Below are positions 16,395 to 25,704 of a stretch of 64,000 nucleotides of DNA, piece by piece; positions within the stretch are counted from its first letter, which is position 1, and each line of letters begins with the position of its first letter. Below the pieces are notes generated by a model. That model was not told where the DNA came from and searched no databases. It was given only the letters and a program-made list of their open reading frames with translations. The stretch is from positions 62,001 to 126,000 of the forward strand of contig NZ_LQPS01000028.1 of assembly GCF_002101885.1 (NCBI RefSeq), given 5' to 3'. The DNA comes from Mycolicibacter senuensis. GTDB lineage: Bacteria > Actinomycetota > Actinomycetes > Mycobacteriales > Mycobacteriaceae. The position numbers and the translations under genes were made by a program.

Positions 16395-18263
16395 ATGTGC
16401 GGAATCGTCGGCTACGTCGGGCAGCGGCCCGCGCGCGAGGTCGTCGTCGAGGCGCTGCGCCGCATGGAATACCGCGGCTACGACTCCGCCGGAATCGCCG
16501 TCGTCGACGGCGTCGGGCAGCTGACCATCCGCCGCCGCGCCGGCCGGCTAGCCAACCTGGAAGCCGAGCTGGCCGACACCGATCCGGCCCTCCTGGTCGG
16601 CGGCACCGGGTTGGGCCACACCCGTTGGGCCACCCACGGCCGGCCGACCGACCGCAACGCCCACCCGCACCGCGATGCGGCCTCCAAGTTCGCCGTGGTC
16701 CACAACGGCATCATCGAGAACTTCACTGCGCTGCGCGACGAGTTGGAGCGCGAGGGAGTGGAATTCACCAGCGAAACCGACACCGAGGCGACCGTCCACC
16801 TGCTGGCCCGCGCGTACCGTCACGGCGACACCGCAGGAGACTTCGTGGCGTCGGTGCTGGCCGTGGTGCGCCGGCTGGAAGGCCACTTCACCGTGGTGTT
16901 CGCCCACGCCGACGAGCCCGGCACCATCGTGGCGGCGCGCCGGTCCACCCCGCTGGTGGTCGGGATCGGCGACGGTGAGATGTTCCTCGGCTCGGACGTG
17001 GCGGCGTTCATCCCCTACACCCGCAACGCGATCGAGCTCGGCCAGGACCAGGCGGTGGTGATCACCGCGGACAGCTACCGCATCACCGACTTCGCAGGCC
17101 AGGACATGACCGGCACTGCCCGCCCATTTCATATCGATTGGGACCTGTCGGCCGCTGAGAAGGGCGGCTACGAGTACTTCATGCTCAAGGAGATCGCCGA
17201 GCAGCCCACCGCGGTGGCCGAGACGCTGCTCGGGCACTTCGAGGACGGCCGCATCGTGCTCGACGAGCAGCGCCTCTCCGATCAGGAGTTGCGTGAGATC
17301 GACAAAGTGTTCGTGGTGGCCTGCGGTACCGCGTATCACTCCGGCCTGCTGGCCAAGTACGCGATCGAGCACTGGACGCGGCTGCCGGTGGAGGTGGAAC
17401 TGGCCAGCGAATTCCGCTACCGGGACCCGGTTTTGGACCGCAGCACCCTGGTGGTGGCGATCAGCCAGTCCGGTGAGACCGCCGACACCCTGGAAGCCGT
17501 CCGGCACGCCAAAGAACAGAAGGCGAAGGTGCTGGCGGTCTGCAACACCAACGGCTCGCAGATCCCGCGCGAGTGCGACGCGGTGATCTACACCCGCGCC
17601 GGCCCGGAGATCGGTGTCGCCTCGACGAAGACGTTCCTGGCGCAGATCACCGCGAACTATCTGGTCGGTCTGGCGCTGGCGCAGGCCCGGGGCACCAAGT
17701 ACCCCGACGAGGTCGAGCGCGAGTACCTGCAGTTGGAAGCGATGCCCGAACTGGTGTCGCGCGTGCTGGAGGGCATCGACTCGGTGGCCGAGCTGGCGCG
17801 GCAGTTCGCGAAATCGAGTGCGGTGCTCTTTCTCGGCCGTCACGTCGGCTACCCGGTGGCGCTGGAAGGCGCCTTGAAGCTCAAAGAGCTGGCATACATG
17901 CACGCCGAAGGTTTCGCTGCCGGCGAGCTCAAGCACGGCCCGATCGCGCTGATCGAGGACGATCTGCCGGTGATCGTGGTGATGCCTTCGCCCAAGAACG
18001 CGGCGATGCTGCACTCCAAGCTGCTCTCCAACATCCGCGAGATCCAAGCTCGTGGTGCGGTCACCATCGTGATCGCCGAGGAGGGCGACGAGACGGTACG
18101 GCCTTACGCCGACCACCTGATCGAGATCCCGGGCGTACCAACGCTTTACCAGCCGCTGTTATCGACCATTCCGCTGCAGGTGTTCGCCGCCGGGGTGGCC
18201 CAGGCTCGGGGTTACGACGTCGACAAGCCGCGCAACCTGGCCAAGTCGGTCACGGTCGAATAA
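16395..18263 (+). CDS. glmS: Glutamine--fructose-6-phosphate aminotransferase
   Basis: 622 residues. It converts fructose-6-phosphate and glutamine to glucosamine-6-phosphate, the first step toward UDP-GlcNAc for peptidoglycan. The N-terminus MCGIVGYVG supplies the catalytic Cys2 (after Met removal) of the class II glutaminase domain (about 1-230). Two SIS sugar-isomerase domains follow, with motifs VACGTAYHSGLLAKY, ISQSGETADTL and FLGRHVGYPVALEGALKLKE. The C-terminus KPRNLAKSVTVE is the highly conserved family ending. The length is standard. The start is fixed by the requirement for Cys at position 2. Confidence 0.97.
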   Translation: MCGIVGYVGQRPAREVVVEALRRMEYRGYDSAGIAVVDGVGQLTIRRRAGRLANLEAELADTDPALLVGGTGLGHTRWATHGRPTDRNAHPHRDAASKFAVVHNGIIENFTALRDELEREGVEFTSETDTEATVHLLARAYRHGDTAGDFVASVLAVVRRLEGHFTVVFAHADEPGTIVAARRSTPLVVGIGDGEMFLGSDVAAFIPYTRNAIELGQDQAVVITADSYRITDFAGQDMTGTARPFHIDWDLSAAEKGGYEYFMLKEIAEQPTAVAETLLGHFEDGRIVLDEQRLSDQELREIDKVFVVACGTAYHSGLLAKYAIEHWTRLPVEVELASEFRYRDPVLDRSTLVVAISQSGETADTLEAVRHAKEQKAKVLAVCNTNGSQIPRECDAVIYTRAGPEIGVASTKTFLAQITANYLVGLALAQARGTKYPDEVEREYLQLEAMPELVSRVLEGIDSVAELARQFAKSSAVLFLGRHVGYPVALEGALKLKELAYMHAEGFAAGELKHGPIALIEDDLPVIVVMPSPKNAAMLHSKLLSNIREIQARGAVTIVIAEEGDETVRPYADHLIEIPGVPTLYQPLLSTIPLQVFAAGVAQARGYDVDKPRNLAKSVTVE

Positions 18264-18276
18264 GGTTTGAATCCGC

Positions 18277-18831
18277 GTGGCACGGCGGGCATTGGCAGCG
18301 GCGGTCACGTCAGCCGTTCTGCTGGTGACGGCGCCGGATTCCGGTGCGACACCGGTATTCCCAGATGTGGACTCGCTGATCGACGACAGCGGGCCGCTGC
18401 CCGATTCCGTCAGCGAGCTGCCCAGGCTGCCCGCGGTGGCCTTTGTCACCGACTCGGGACTGGTCTGCCGGACCCGGCAGGGCAGGATCACCCATGAGAT
18501 CAACTGCACGGGCGACATTCCGGGGGCGCCGCCGGACGCCGGGGCTGTGCAGTTGCCCGGGATCTACGGGAAGTCAAGTGTGCCCGCCCGTTTCGTGCAC
18601 ACACCGCCGGAAGACCGGAGCGCCGGAGCGCCACCGGCTGTGAGGCTTCCGGTGGGCCACAAGATCGCGTTCTGGGATCTCTCACCCGCCCAGTCGATGG
18701 TCTGCGGGACGCCGCCGTCCACCGACGTGGTCTGCGTGCTCAAAGAACCCCAGGTTGCCCGCAGCGTGTACAACGGTCCCGTCGCGATCCACGGGTTCGT
18801 CATCGCAGCACCGCAGAGCTGGGTGTTCTAG
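18277..18831 (+). CDS. Secreted protein of unknown function
   Basis: 184 residues starting at GTG, 13 nt after glmS. Residues 1-24 (MARRALAAAVTSAVLLVTAPDSGA) look like a Sec signal peptide. The mature part contains five cysteines (LVCRTRQ, INCTGDI, MVCGTPP, VVCVLK and others), suggesting disulfide bonds outside the membrane, and is otherwise without a domain I recognise. It ends two bases before the convergent SDR gene at 18833. The spacing to glmS suggests cotranscription, but no functional link is evident. Confidence 0.65.
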   Translation: MARRALAAAVTSAVLLVTAPDSGATPVFPDVDSLIDDSGPLPDSVSELPRLPAVAFVTDSGLVCRTRQGRITHEINCTGDIPGAPPDAGAVQLPGIYGKSSVPARFVHTPPEDRSAGAPPAVRLPVGHKIAFWDLSPAQSMVCGTPPSTDVVCVLKEPQVARSVYNGPVAIHGFVIAAPQSWVF

Positions 18832-18832
18832 T

Positions 18833-19570
18833 TCACGGATGCCGGGCGGTGACTCCACCGTCGACGACGAGCTGGGTGCCGGTGATGAATGACGCCCGCG
18901 GCGACATCAGGAACGCCACCGCCGCAGCCACCTCGGCCGGCTGTCCGATGCGTCCCAGCGGCGCGGCGGCGACGAAGCCGGCGGCGACCTCCTCGACGTC
19001 GAGTGCGATCTGCAGCATCGGAGTCTCGATGAAGCCCGGGCAGATCGCGTTGACCCGGATTCCGGCCGGGCCCAGCTGCGCGGCCATCGACCGGGTCAGC
19101 CCCAGCAGTCCCGCCTTGGACGCGCAGTAGGCCGGGATGAAGGGGTTGGCGGTCAGGCCCTCGATGCTGGAGATGCCGACCACCGCTGGGCTACCGCCGG
19201 CGCGGGCGACCGCCTCCAGATGTGGCAGCATCAGCTGCACCAGCATCGCCTGGGCGCGCAGGTTGACATCCATGACGGCATCCCAGGATTCGCCGGTGTA
19301 GGCGCCCACCGGTTCGGGCAGCACCCGGCCCGCCGCATGCACCAGTCCGTCGATGCCGTCGAGCGCATCGGCCGCGGCCGCGACCGCAGCGGGCAGCGCG
19401 GCATCGTCGCAGACGTCGACCACCGCACCTGGCATCGCCATCCCGTCGGCCACCTCGAGAACCCCGGGGGCGATGTCCCACAACGCAACCCGACGTCCGT
19501 CGGCAATCAGCGCCTCGGCGCACGCCCGGCCGATTCCCGAGGCCGCACCGGTGATGACGACTCCGCTCAC
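18833..19570 (-). CDS. Short-chain dehydrogenase/reductase
   Basis: A 245-residue classical SDR. The cofactor loop is TGAASGIG near the N-terminus, the catalytic serine lies in VVGISSIEG, the catalytic pair is in YCASKAG (YxxxK), and the ending [16 protein letters not shown] is typical. The GTG start at 19570 overlaps the stop of the upstream monooxygenase gene by 4 bp (GTGA), so the two are translationally coupled. An upstream extension of the frame lies inside that gene and is discarded. The substrate is probably the alcohol/ketone partner of the monooxygenase reaction (inference). Confidence 0.88.
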   Translation of the reverse strand: MSGVVITGAASGIGRACAEALIADGRRVALWDIAPGVLEVADGMAMPGAVVDVCDDAALPAAVAAAADALDGIDGLVHAAGRVLPEPVGAYTGESWDAVMDVNLRAQAMLVQLMLPHLEAVARAGGSPAVVGISSIEGLTANPFIPAYCASKAGLLGLTRSMAAQLGPAGIRVNAICPGFIETPMLQIALDVEEVAAGFVAAAPLGRIGQPAEVAAAVAFLMSPRASFITGTQLVVDGGVTARHP

Positions 19571-21507
19571 TCCACCGCTCCTTTGCAGACGACGAACTGT
19601 GACCAGTCCGGTTCGCGTACCATCGACCAGTACTCGTCGAGCCGCCAGGGGCTCACCGTGTGGATCTCGCCGTCGGCGTTCTTGAAGTAGGAGTGCGTGA
19701 CCGCCGGGTGTGCCCACACCGTGTTCTTGATGCCCTCCTGCGTGACCCGATGCCATTCGGCTGCCGCCTGTGCGGTCGGCTCGATGCAGTGCAGCTGCTC
19801 CTCGGCGAGTTTGGCCAGGCAGGCGTCGATGTAGCGCATCTCCAACTCCGAGTTGAAGATCAGGCTGCCGCCGTGCGCCAGATGAGCGCCGGGGCCGTAG
19901 AGCAGAAAGAAGTTCGGGAATCCGGGCACGGTGATGCCCAGGTACGCATACGGCCGGCGGCCCCACAGCGCATGCAGATCGGTGCCGTTGCGGCCGGTGA
20001 TGCGCATCGGCCACAGCACGTCGGTGTGCCGAAACCCGGTGGCGTAGACGATTACGTCGACCTCGCGGTGGACGCCGTCGTCGGTCTGGACGCCGCTCGG
20101 CGTGAGCGTGCGTATCGGGGTGCGGACCAGGTCGACGTTGTCGCGTTGCAGCGTTTTGAGCCAGGTGCCGTTGTCCTGCAGGGTGCGTTTGCCGGTGGCC
20201 GGATAGTCCGGCAGCACCTTGGCCAACAGCTCCTCGTCGTCGCCGACCTGATCGGTGATCCAGCCGGTGAACATCTGCCGGGCCAGCGCGTTGACCTCGC
20301 TGACGGCGTAGTCCTGGTCGGGATAGTCCGGGTCCACCCGGGCGGCCTCCAGGCCTTTGTCGGCGCCGGGCCACAGCAGCAGAAACCGGTACCAGCGGCC
20401 GTAGAACGGCAGGTGCTCCAGTGCCCAGCGCACCCCGTCGCCGACCGCGTCGTGATACATCGGGTTGGGGAACATCCACTGTGCGGTGCGCTGAAACACC
20501 GTGAGGTGCTCCACCTTTCCGGCGATCGCCGGTGCGATCTGGAATCCGCTGGCGCCCGCCCCGATCAGCGCCACCCGCTTGCCGGTCAGATCGATGCTGT
20601 GGTCCCAGGCCGCGGAGTGAAACGACGGCCCGGTGAAGCTGTCCGCGCCGTCGAGATCCGGCAGGTTCGGGCGGTTGAGCTGGCCGACCGCCGTGATCAC
20701 CGCGCGCGCCGACATGGCCGACACCGCCCCGTCGTCGGTGCGCGTGGTCAGCGTCCAGGTCCCGGTGGCCTCATCCCAGGCGGCGTCGGTCACCTCGGTA
20801 TTCCACTGGATATGTTGGCCCAGACCGTGTTTGGCGATGACATCGGTGAAATAGGCTTGCAGTTCCGGCTGTTCGGCGAAGTAGTGCCCCCAATCGTTGT
20901 TGGGTTCGAAGCTGAAGCAGTAGAAGTGGTTGGCGACGTCCACCCGGGCTCCCGGATAATCGTTCTCCCACCAGGTGCCGCCCGGGCCGGCATTCTTCTC
21001 GACGATGGTGAAGGGAATACCGGCCTGCGCCAGCCGGATTCCGGCCAACACTCCCGATTCGCCGCAGCCGATCACCACCACCGGAAGCTCCGCTGCCCGC
21101 TCCGGTTGCAGCGGTGCGGGGCGGCGGGGGTCGACTCCGGTGAGGTCGAGTTCCTCGGCGAGCAGGCCCAGGTAGTCGTCCGGGACGGTCTCGCACGCCG
21201 CCCAGTCCATCATCTCCTTGATCAGCTCGGCGGGCAGCGGTGCCGGTTGCGGGCAGCCGCGGTCGCGGTAGTCGATGATCACCGGCAGCGCTTCGGCGCG
21301 GGCGCGGGCCTTGTCCTCTTCGGACATGAACCCCTGAATCTCGTTGAGGAAGATCCCGTTCTGCTTGAACTCCCGGATGAAACGGGGGTCGCCGGTGATG
21401 TGCACGCACGACAGCAGCAAGGTCGGAATGGAGACCTGCTCCAAGGCGGCGGCGATATCGGCGTCGGCGGTGGTGAACGGTTCCCCGGCGTAGCGGTTGC
21501 GCGGCAA
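19567..21507 (-). CDS. FAD-dependent (Baeyer-Villiger-type) monooxygenase
   Basis: 646 residues. An N-terminal extension of about 140 residues without a known motif precedes a flavin monooxygenase core. The first Rossmann motif is [20 protein letters not shown], then [15 protein letters not shown], the Baeyer-Villiger fingerprint [12 protein letters not shown] (FxGxxxHxxxW), a second Rossmann motif [14 protein letters not shown] for NADPH, and [16 protein letters not shown]. Such enzymes insert oxygen next to a carbonyl, turning ketones into esters. The downstream SDR gene is coupled and could supply or reduce the ketone. The length and N-terminal extension resemble a mycobacterial group of long monooxygenases. 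The substrate is unknown. Confidence 0.88.
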   Translation of the reverse strand: MPRNRYAGEPFTTADADIAAALEQVSIPTLLLSCVHITGDPRFIREFKQNGIFLNEIQGFMSEEDKARARAEALPVIIDYRDRGCPQPAPLPAELIKEMMDWAACETVPDDYLGLLAEELDLTGVDPRRPAPLQPERAAELPVVVIGCGESGVLAGIRLAQAGIPFTIVEKNAGPGGTWWENDYPGARVDVANHFYCFSFEPNNDWGHYFAEQPELQAYFTDVIAKHGLGQHIQWNTEVTDAAWDEATGTWTLTTRTDDGAVSAMSARAVITAVGQLNRPNLPDLDGADSFTGPSFHSAAWDHSIDLTGKRVALIGAGASGFQIAPAIAGKVEHLTVFQRTAQWMFPNPMYHDAVGDGVRWALEHLPFYGRWYRFLLLWPGADKGLEAARVDPDYPDQDYAVSEVNALARQMFTGWITDQVGDDEELLAKVLPDYPATGKRTLQDNGTWLKTLQRDNVDLVRTPIRTLTPSGVQTDDGVHREVDVIVYATGFRHTDVLWPMRITGRNGTDLHALWGRRPYAYLGITVPGFPNFFLLYGPGAHLAHGGSLIFNSELEMRYIDACLAKLAEEQLHCIEPTAQAAAEWHRVTQEGIKNTVWAHPAVTHSYFKNADGEIHTVSPWRLDEYWSMVREPDWSQFVVCKGAVE

Positions 21508-21662
21508 CTCGGACCCTTTCCATCGGACTGCATCGATCCGCTACTGTGCGTCGCGAAATTGATTCGGACGATACTTGAGCCATCGTTGCTGATCAAGAGT
21601 CGGCACCGGGGGCCTGTTACCCATTGACCCGCCCCGTCCGGCCCGGGCAACTAGCCTGGCCA

Positions 21663-21702
21663 GGACGAGGACGGACCAGGACGGACGAGGAAGGGCGAGG
21701 AA
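21663..21702 (+). repeat. Four tandem 10-bp purine-rich repeats before nnrD
   Basis: Units GGACGAGGAC, GGACCAGGAC, GGACGAGGAA and GGGCGAGGAA run head to tail and stop 6 nt before the GTG start of nnrD. Each unit contains an AGGA that could act as a Shine-Dalgarno site. The last, GAGGAAGGGG, is best placed. Confidence 0.75.
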
Positions 21703-21708
21703 GGGGCC

Positions 21709-23187
21709 GTGCGGCACTATTACACCGTCGAGGTGATCCGCGCCGCCGAAGCGCCGCTGCTGGCGACCCTGCCCGACGGGGTCTTGATGCGCCGGGCCGC
21801 ATTCGGCCTCGCCACGGCGATCGCCCGGGAACTGGCCGGGCGCACCGGCGGGGTGGCCGGCCGCAGCTTGTGCGCGGTGGTCGGCTCCGGAGACAACGGG
21901 GGTGACGCACTGTGGGCCGCCACGCTGCTGCGCCGGCGCGGCGCGGCGGCCAGTGCGATCCTGCTCAACCCGGAGCGCGCTCACGCCAAGGGTCTGGCGG
22001 CATTCAGGCGGGCCGGCGGCCGGATCGTCGATACGGTTTCGCCCGCAACGGATCTGGTGATCGACGGGGTGGTCGGGATCTCCGGGCGGGGTGCGCTTCG
22101 CCCGAACGCCGCCGAAGCATTCGCCGCGGTGGAGGCCGCGGGCATCCCGGTGGTGGCCGTCGACATTCCCAGTGGCCTGGACCCGCACACCGGGGCCGCC
22201 GAGGGCCCCGCGGTGCGCGCCGCGCTTACCGTCACCTTCGGCGGCCTCAAACCCGTACACGCGCTGGGACAGTGCGGGCGGGTCGAGCTCATCGACATCG
22301 GCCTGGAATTGCCGGCCACCGACACCCGCTCGCTGGAAGCCGCGGACGTCGAGGCGTGCTGGCCGGCGCCCGGGCCGCGCGACGACAAGTACACCCAGGG
22401 CGTCACGGGAGTCCTGGCCGGCTCGGCGACCTACCCGGGCGCGGCGATCCTGTGTGCCGGCGCGGCGGTGGCCGCCACCTCCGGCATGGTGCGCTACGCC
22501 GGAAGTGCTGCCGCCGAAGTGGTTTCGCACTGGCCCGAGGTGGTGGCCGCGCCCAGCCCCGCCGCCGCCGGCCGGGTGCAGGCCTGGGTGGTGGGACCGG
22601 GCCTGGGTACCGACGAGGCCGGCGCCGCCGCGCTGTGGTTCGCGCTCGGCACCGACGTGCCGGTGATCGTCGACGCCGACGCGCTGACCATCCTGGCCGC
22701 CCACCCGTCGCTGGTGGCCGACCGAGCCGCACCCACCGTGCTCACCCCGCACGCCGGGGAGTTCGCCCGGCTGGCCGGGCACCCGCCCGGCGACGACCGG
22801 GTCGGCGCGGCCCGGGCCCTCGCCGAGAAGTTCGGGGCCACCGTGCTGCTGAAGGGCAACGTCACCGTCGTCGCCGATCCGGCCGGCGGTTCGGCGAGGC
22901 TCGACGGAGGAGAGCCGACACCGGGACCGCCGTATGGGCGCGGCCCGGTCTATCTCAACCCGTCGGGCGGATCCTGGGCGGCCACCGCCGGCTCCGGGGA
23001 CGTGTTGTCCGGGATGATCGGCGCACTGCTGGCCTCGGGCCTGCCCGCTGCCCAGGCCGCCGCGGCCGCCGCGTTCGTGCACACCCGGGCGGCCGCGGCC
23101 TCGGCCGCCGACCCCGGACCCGGCGACACCCCCACGTCGGCGTCGCGCATCTTGGCCCACATCCGCACCGCTCTGGCCGAGCTATGA
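21709..23187 (+). CDS. nnrD: Bifunctional NAD(P)H-hydrate epimerase / dehydratase
   Basis: 492 residues that repair hydrated NADH and NADPH. The N-terminal epimerase domain (about 1-210) shows VVGSGDNGGDALW and VDIPSGLDPHTG. The C-terminal ADP-dependent dehydratase domain shows VTGVLAGSATYPGAA, VIVDADALTIL, TVLTPHAGEFARL and the nucleotide-binding ATAGSGDVLSGMIGALLASG. Both halves are complete. It matches Rv3433c, including position next to gadB. The GTG at 21709 is preceded by the purine-rich repeats. The stop overlaps the region just before gadB, 14 nt upstream of its start, so the two are probably cotranscribed. Confidence 0.93.
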   Translation: MRHYYTVEVIRAAEAPLLATLPDGVLMRRAAFGLATAIARELAGRTGGVAGRSLCAVVGSGDNGGDALWAATLLRRRGAAASAILLNPERAHAKGLAAFRRAGGRIVDTVSPATDLVIDGVVGISGRGALRPNAAEAFAAVEAAGIPVVAVDIPSGLDPHTGAAEGPAVRAALTVTFGGLKPVHALGQCGRVELIDIGLELPATDTRSLEAADVEACWPAPGPRDDKYTQGVTGVLAGSATYPGAAILCAGAAVAATSGMVRYAGSAAAEVVSHWPEVVAAPSPAAAGRVQAWVVGPGLGTDEAGAAALWFALGTDVPVIVDADALTILAAHPSLVADRAAPTVLTPHAGEFARLAGHPPGDDRVGAARALAEKFGATVLLKGNVTVVADPAGGSARLDGGEPTPGPPYGRGPVYLNPSGGSWAATAGSGDVLSGMIGALLASGLPAAQAAAAAAFVHTRAAAASAADPGPGDTPTSASRILAHIRTALAEL

Positions 23188-23201
23188 GAAGAGGAGTCGC
23201 T

Positions 23202-24587
23202 GTGACCCATTCCCACCCGTCCGTCCCCGCACACACCATCGCCCCGGCCTATACCGGGCGATTGTTCACCTCACCGGTCCCGGCGTTGCGGATGCCCGAC
23301 GAGTCGATGGAGCCGCAGGCCGCCTACCGCTTCATCCACGACGAGCTGATGCTCGACGGTAGTTCGCGGCTGAACCTGGCCACCTTCGTCACCACCTGGA
23401 TGGACCCTGAGGCGTCGGCGCTGATGGCGGAGTCGTTCGACAAGAACATGATCGACAAGGACGAGTATCCGGCCACCGCGGCCATCGAGCAGCGCTGCGT
23501 GTCCATGGTCGCCGACCTGTTCCACGCCGAGAACCTGCGCGACGACGACCCGGCCAGCGCCATCGGGGTGTCCACCGTCGGCTCGTCCGAGGCGGTGATG
23601 CTCGGCGGGCTGGCGCTCAAGTGGCGCTGGCGCGCCAAGGTCGGCGATTGGCAGGGGCGCACGCCCAACCTGGTGATGGGCTCCAACGTCCAGGTGGTGT
23701 GGGAGAAGTTCTGCCGCTACTTCGACGTCGAGCCCCGCTACCTGCCGATGGCGCAGGGTCGCTACGTGATCACCCCGGAGCAGGTCGTCGATGCCGTCGA
23801 CGAGAACACCATCGGGGTGGTGGCGATCCTGGGCACCACCTACACCGGCGAACTGGAGCCCGTCGAGGCGATCTGTGCCGCGCTCGACAAGCTGGCCGCC
23901 GGCGGCGGTCCCGACGTGCCGGTGCACGTCGACGCGGCGAGTGGCGGATTCGTGGTGCCGTTTCTGCACCCGGACCTCAAGTGGGACTTCCGGCTGCCGC
24001 GGGTGGTGTCGATCAACGTGAGTGGTCACAAGTACGGCCTCACCTACCCGGGGATCGGCTTCGTGGTGTGGCGGGGCGCCGACTATCTGCCCGAGGAACT
24101 GGTGTTCCGGGTCAACTATCTCGGCGGGGACATGCCCACCTTCACGCTGAACTTCTCCCGGCCGGGCAACCAGGTCGTCGGCCAGTACTACAACTTCCTG
24201 CGACTCGGCCGCAGCGGCTACACCGAGGTGATGCGCACGCTGTCCGACACCGCCCGCTGGCTCTCGCACCAACTGGCCGACTCTGAGCACTTCGAGGTCA
24301 TCTCGGACGGATCGGCGATCCCGGTGGTCAGCTTCCGCCTCGCCGGTGACCGCGGCTACACCGAGTTCGACGTCTCCCACGAGCTGCGCACATTCGGCTG
24401 GCAGGTGCCGGCCTACACCATGCCCGAGGGCGCCGAGGACGTCGCGGTTTTACGCGTGGTGGTCCGCGAGGGCCTCTCGGCGGACCTGGCCCGGGCGCTC
24501 TTCGACGACACCATGAAGGCGGTGACCGCCCTCGACCGGCTCAAGCCCGGGGGGCATTTCGACGATCAGCAGCACTTCTCGCATTAG
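23202..24587 (+). CDS. gadB: Glutamate decarboxylase
   Basis: A 461-residue PLP enzyme that converts glutamate to GABA and CO2, consuming a proton. The PLP lysine lies in NVSGHKYGLTYPG, the cofactor aspartate region in VHVDAASGGFVVPF, and the N-terminal substrate region in ATFVTTWMDPEA. The GTG at 23202 is chosen because AGAGGAG lies 6 nt before it and the resulting length agrees with Rv3432c. The ATG at 23184 overlaps the nnrD stop and lacks a site. No glutamate/GABA antiporter gene is nearby, so a role in acid resistance is not shown. Confidence 0.93.
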   Translation: MTHSHPSVPAHTIAPAYTGRLFTSPVPALRMPDESMEPQAAYRFIHDELMLDGSSRLNLATFVTTWMDPEASALMAESFDKNMIDKDEYPATAAIEQRCVSMVADLFHAENLRDDDPASAIGVSTVGSSEAVMLGGLALKWRWRAKVGDWQGRTPNLVMGSNVQVVWEKFCRYFDVEPRYLPMAQGRYVITPEQVVDAVDENTIGVVAILGTTYTGELEPVEAICAALDKLAAGGGPDVPVHVDAASGGFVVPFLHPDLKWDFRLPRVVSINVSGHKYGLTYPGIGFVVWRGADYLPEELVFRVNYLGGDMPTFTLNFSRPGNQVVGQYYNFLRLGRSGYTEVMRTLSDTARWLSHQLADSEHFEVISDGSAIPVVSFRLAGDRGYTEFDVSHELRTFGWQVPAYTMPEGAEDVAVLRVVVREGLSADLARALFDDTMKAVTALDRLKPGGHFDDQQHFSH

Positions 24588-24610
24588 GGTTTCCCCGGCC
24601 TTGCCTCGCT

Positions 24611-24664
24611 GAGTGTGCGTTTTAGGTCGCAGAATCGCGAATTCGGCGACTGAACCGCACACTC
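24611..24664. repeat. 54-bp imperfect palindrome A
   Basis: The outer arms GAGTGTGCG and CGCACACTC are perfect. Inward, GTTTTAGGTCGCAGAAT pairs with the reverse complement of ATTCGGCGACTGAAC with few mismatches, and TCGCGA forms the centre. The element has the same length, orientation and layout as palindrome B at 25611-25664, and the two bracket the DUF559-like gene. It begins 24 bp after the gadB stop and ends 10 bp from the stop of the DUF559-like gene. Confidence 0.8.
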
Positions 24665-24674
24665 GGCGGGCCGG

Positions 24675-25550
24675 TCACCAGGTTTTCGGGCAGCCCCGGC
24701 TGATCAACGCCGCCCCGACCCGCTCCAGGAAGACTTCGGGACGTAGGTGCAGCGTGCGAGACGTCAACCGGATGTCGATCCAGCCGGCCTCGGCGATGAA
24801 GTTGTAACGCTCCGCGTCACGTTCCCGCTGCTTGGGGTCAAGCCAATGGTGGGCGCCCTCGAAGTCGGCGCCGACGAGGTATTCCTCCCAACCCATGTCG
24901 ATGCGAGCGCCGACGTTGCCCTGGGCGTCGTACACCGGTATTTGAGTCTGTGGTAGCGGGAAACCGGCTTGTACGAGTCGCAGCCGGGTGAGCGACTCAT
25001 ACGGCGATTCGGACCTGTCGTCGACAAGCCGCAGCGTGGTATCGAGCTGCCGCAGCCCTCGGGCGCCCCGGTGCGCGTCGGCCACCGCCGCGATGTCCAC
25101 CACCTTGAGATCGGTGGCGTTCATGAGCGCGTCGACGCGCTGCACGCCCTCGGTGGTCGGCAAACGTCTGCCCAGGTCGAAGGCGGTGCGGGCGGCCGTT
25201 GTCACCGGTAGGCCGCGAACCATCTGCACCTCGCCGGGCAGCAGAGTGTCGGTGTGCACCGTCAGCAGCGGCGGTGCTCGTCGATTGCTGTGCACCAGCT
25301 CGGCGGGGGCGTCGCCGTCGATCCACTTCGCGCCGAGCATCGCCGACGCCGACACCCCGGCGAGCACCCCTCGGCGGCGCGACCACAGCCACGCGGCGTA
25401 GGCGCGCTGCCGCGCCGTGCGTTGCGACTCGCGTGGCACCCAAACGCCCGGATAGATGCCGACGTAGTCGCGGCGCAGTTCGGCGCGGGTCACCGCGCGG
25501 CGAGCCAGAGCCTCGGACGCCAGGATCGGCCCGCGTGGTGCTTGCATCAC
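24675..25550 (-). CDS. DUF559/PDDEXK-like protein with AbiEi-like N-terminus
   Basis: 291 residues. The first 60 residues ([28 protein letters not shown]) resemble the winged-helix start of mycobacterial AbiEi/DUF559-type proteins. The C-terminal 110 residues ([52 protein letters not shown]) resemble the DUF559/Vsr-like fold with D-x(n)-E-type acidic residues, consistent with a PD-(D/E)XK nuclease relative. No partner toxin or methyltransferase gene is present. The gene is bracketed by two near-equivalent 54-bp palindromes, which suggests a mobile or self-contained cassette. Activity is unproven. Confidence 0.65.
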   Translation of the reverse strand: MMQAPRGPILASEALARRAVTRAELRRDYVGIYPGVWVPRESQRTARQRAYAAWLWSRRRGVLAGVSASAMLGAKWIDGDAPAELVHSNRRAPPLLTVHTDTLLPGEVQMVRGLPVTTAARTAFDLGRRLPTTEGVQRVDALMNATDLKVVDIAAVADAHRGARGLRQLDTTLRLVDDRSESPYESLTRLRLVQAGFPLPQTQIPVYDAQGNVGARIDMGWEEYLVGADFEGAHHWLDPKQRERDAERYNFIAEAGWIDIRLTSRTLHLRPEVFLERVGAALISRGCPKTW

Positions 25551-25610
25551 CGCAGCGTGGCATCAGTCGCCGGTCCGGTGCCGACGTCCATTCACAGGCC
25601 GCCGTCGGTC

Positions 25611-25664
25611 GAGTGAGCGTTTTGGCACCGGAATCGGCCGTTTTCGCGACCAAACCGCTCACTC
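25611..25664. repeat. 54-bp imperfect palindrome B
   Basis: The outer arms GAGTGAGCG and CGCTCACTC are perfect, and the inner parts (TTTTGGCACC... and ...CGCGACCAAAC) pair partially. Aligned with palindrome A, it shares GAGTG, GCGTTTT, GAATCG, CGCGAC or GGCGAC, and the ACCGC-CACTC end, then GGGCC just outside. It lies 61 bp upstream of the DUF559-like gene start and 40 bp upstream of alr. Its start is exactly 1000 bp from the start of palindrome A. Confidence 0.8.
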
Positions 25665-25704
25665 GACGGGCCATCCGGCGGGTTCTGGGACAATTGACGC
25701 TGAC

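Noticed and set aside
19571..20479. Long N-terminal extension of the SDR frame
   Set aside because: It lies entirely inside the monooxygenase gene in another frame; the GTG at 19570 fits the SDR Rossmann start.
24611..24664. Palindrome A as an ordinary terminator for gadB
   Set aside because: It may well terminate transcription, but its matched copy at 25611-25664 lies upstream of alr with no gene ending there on the plus strand, so a simple terminator role does not explain the pair.
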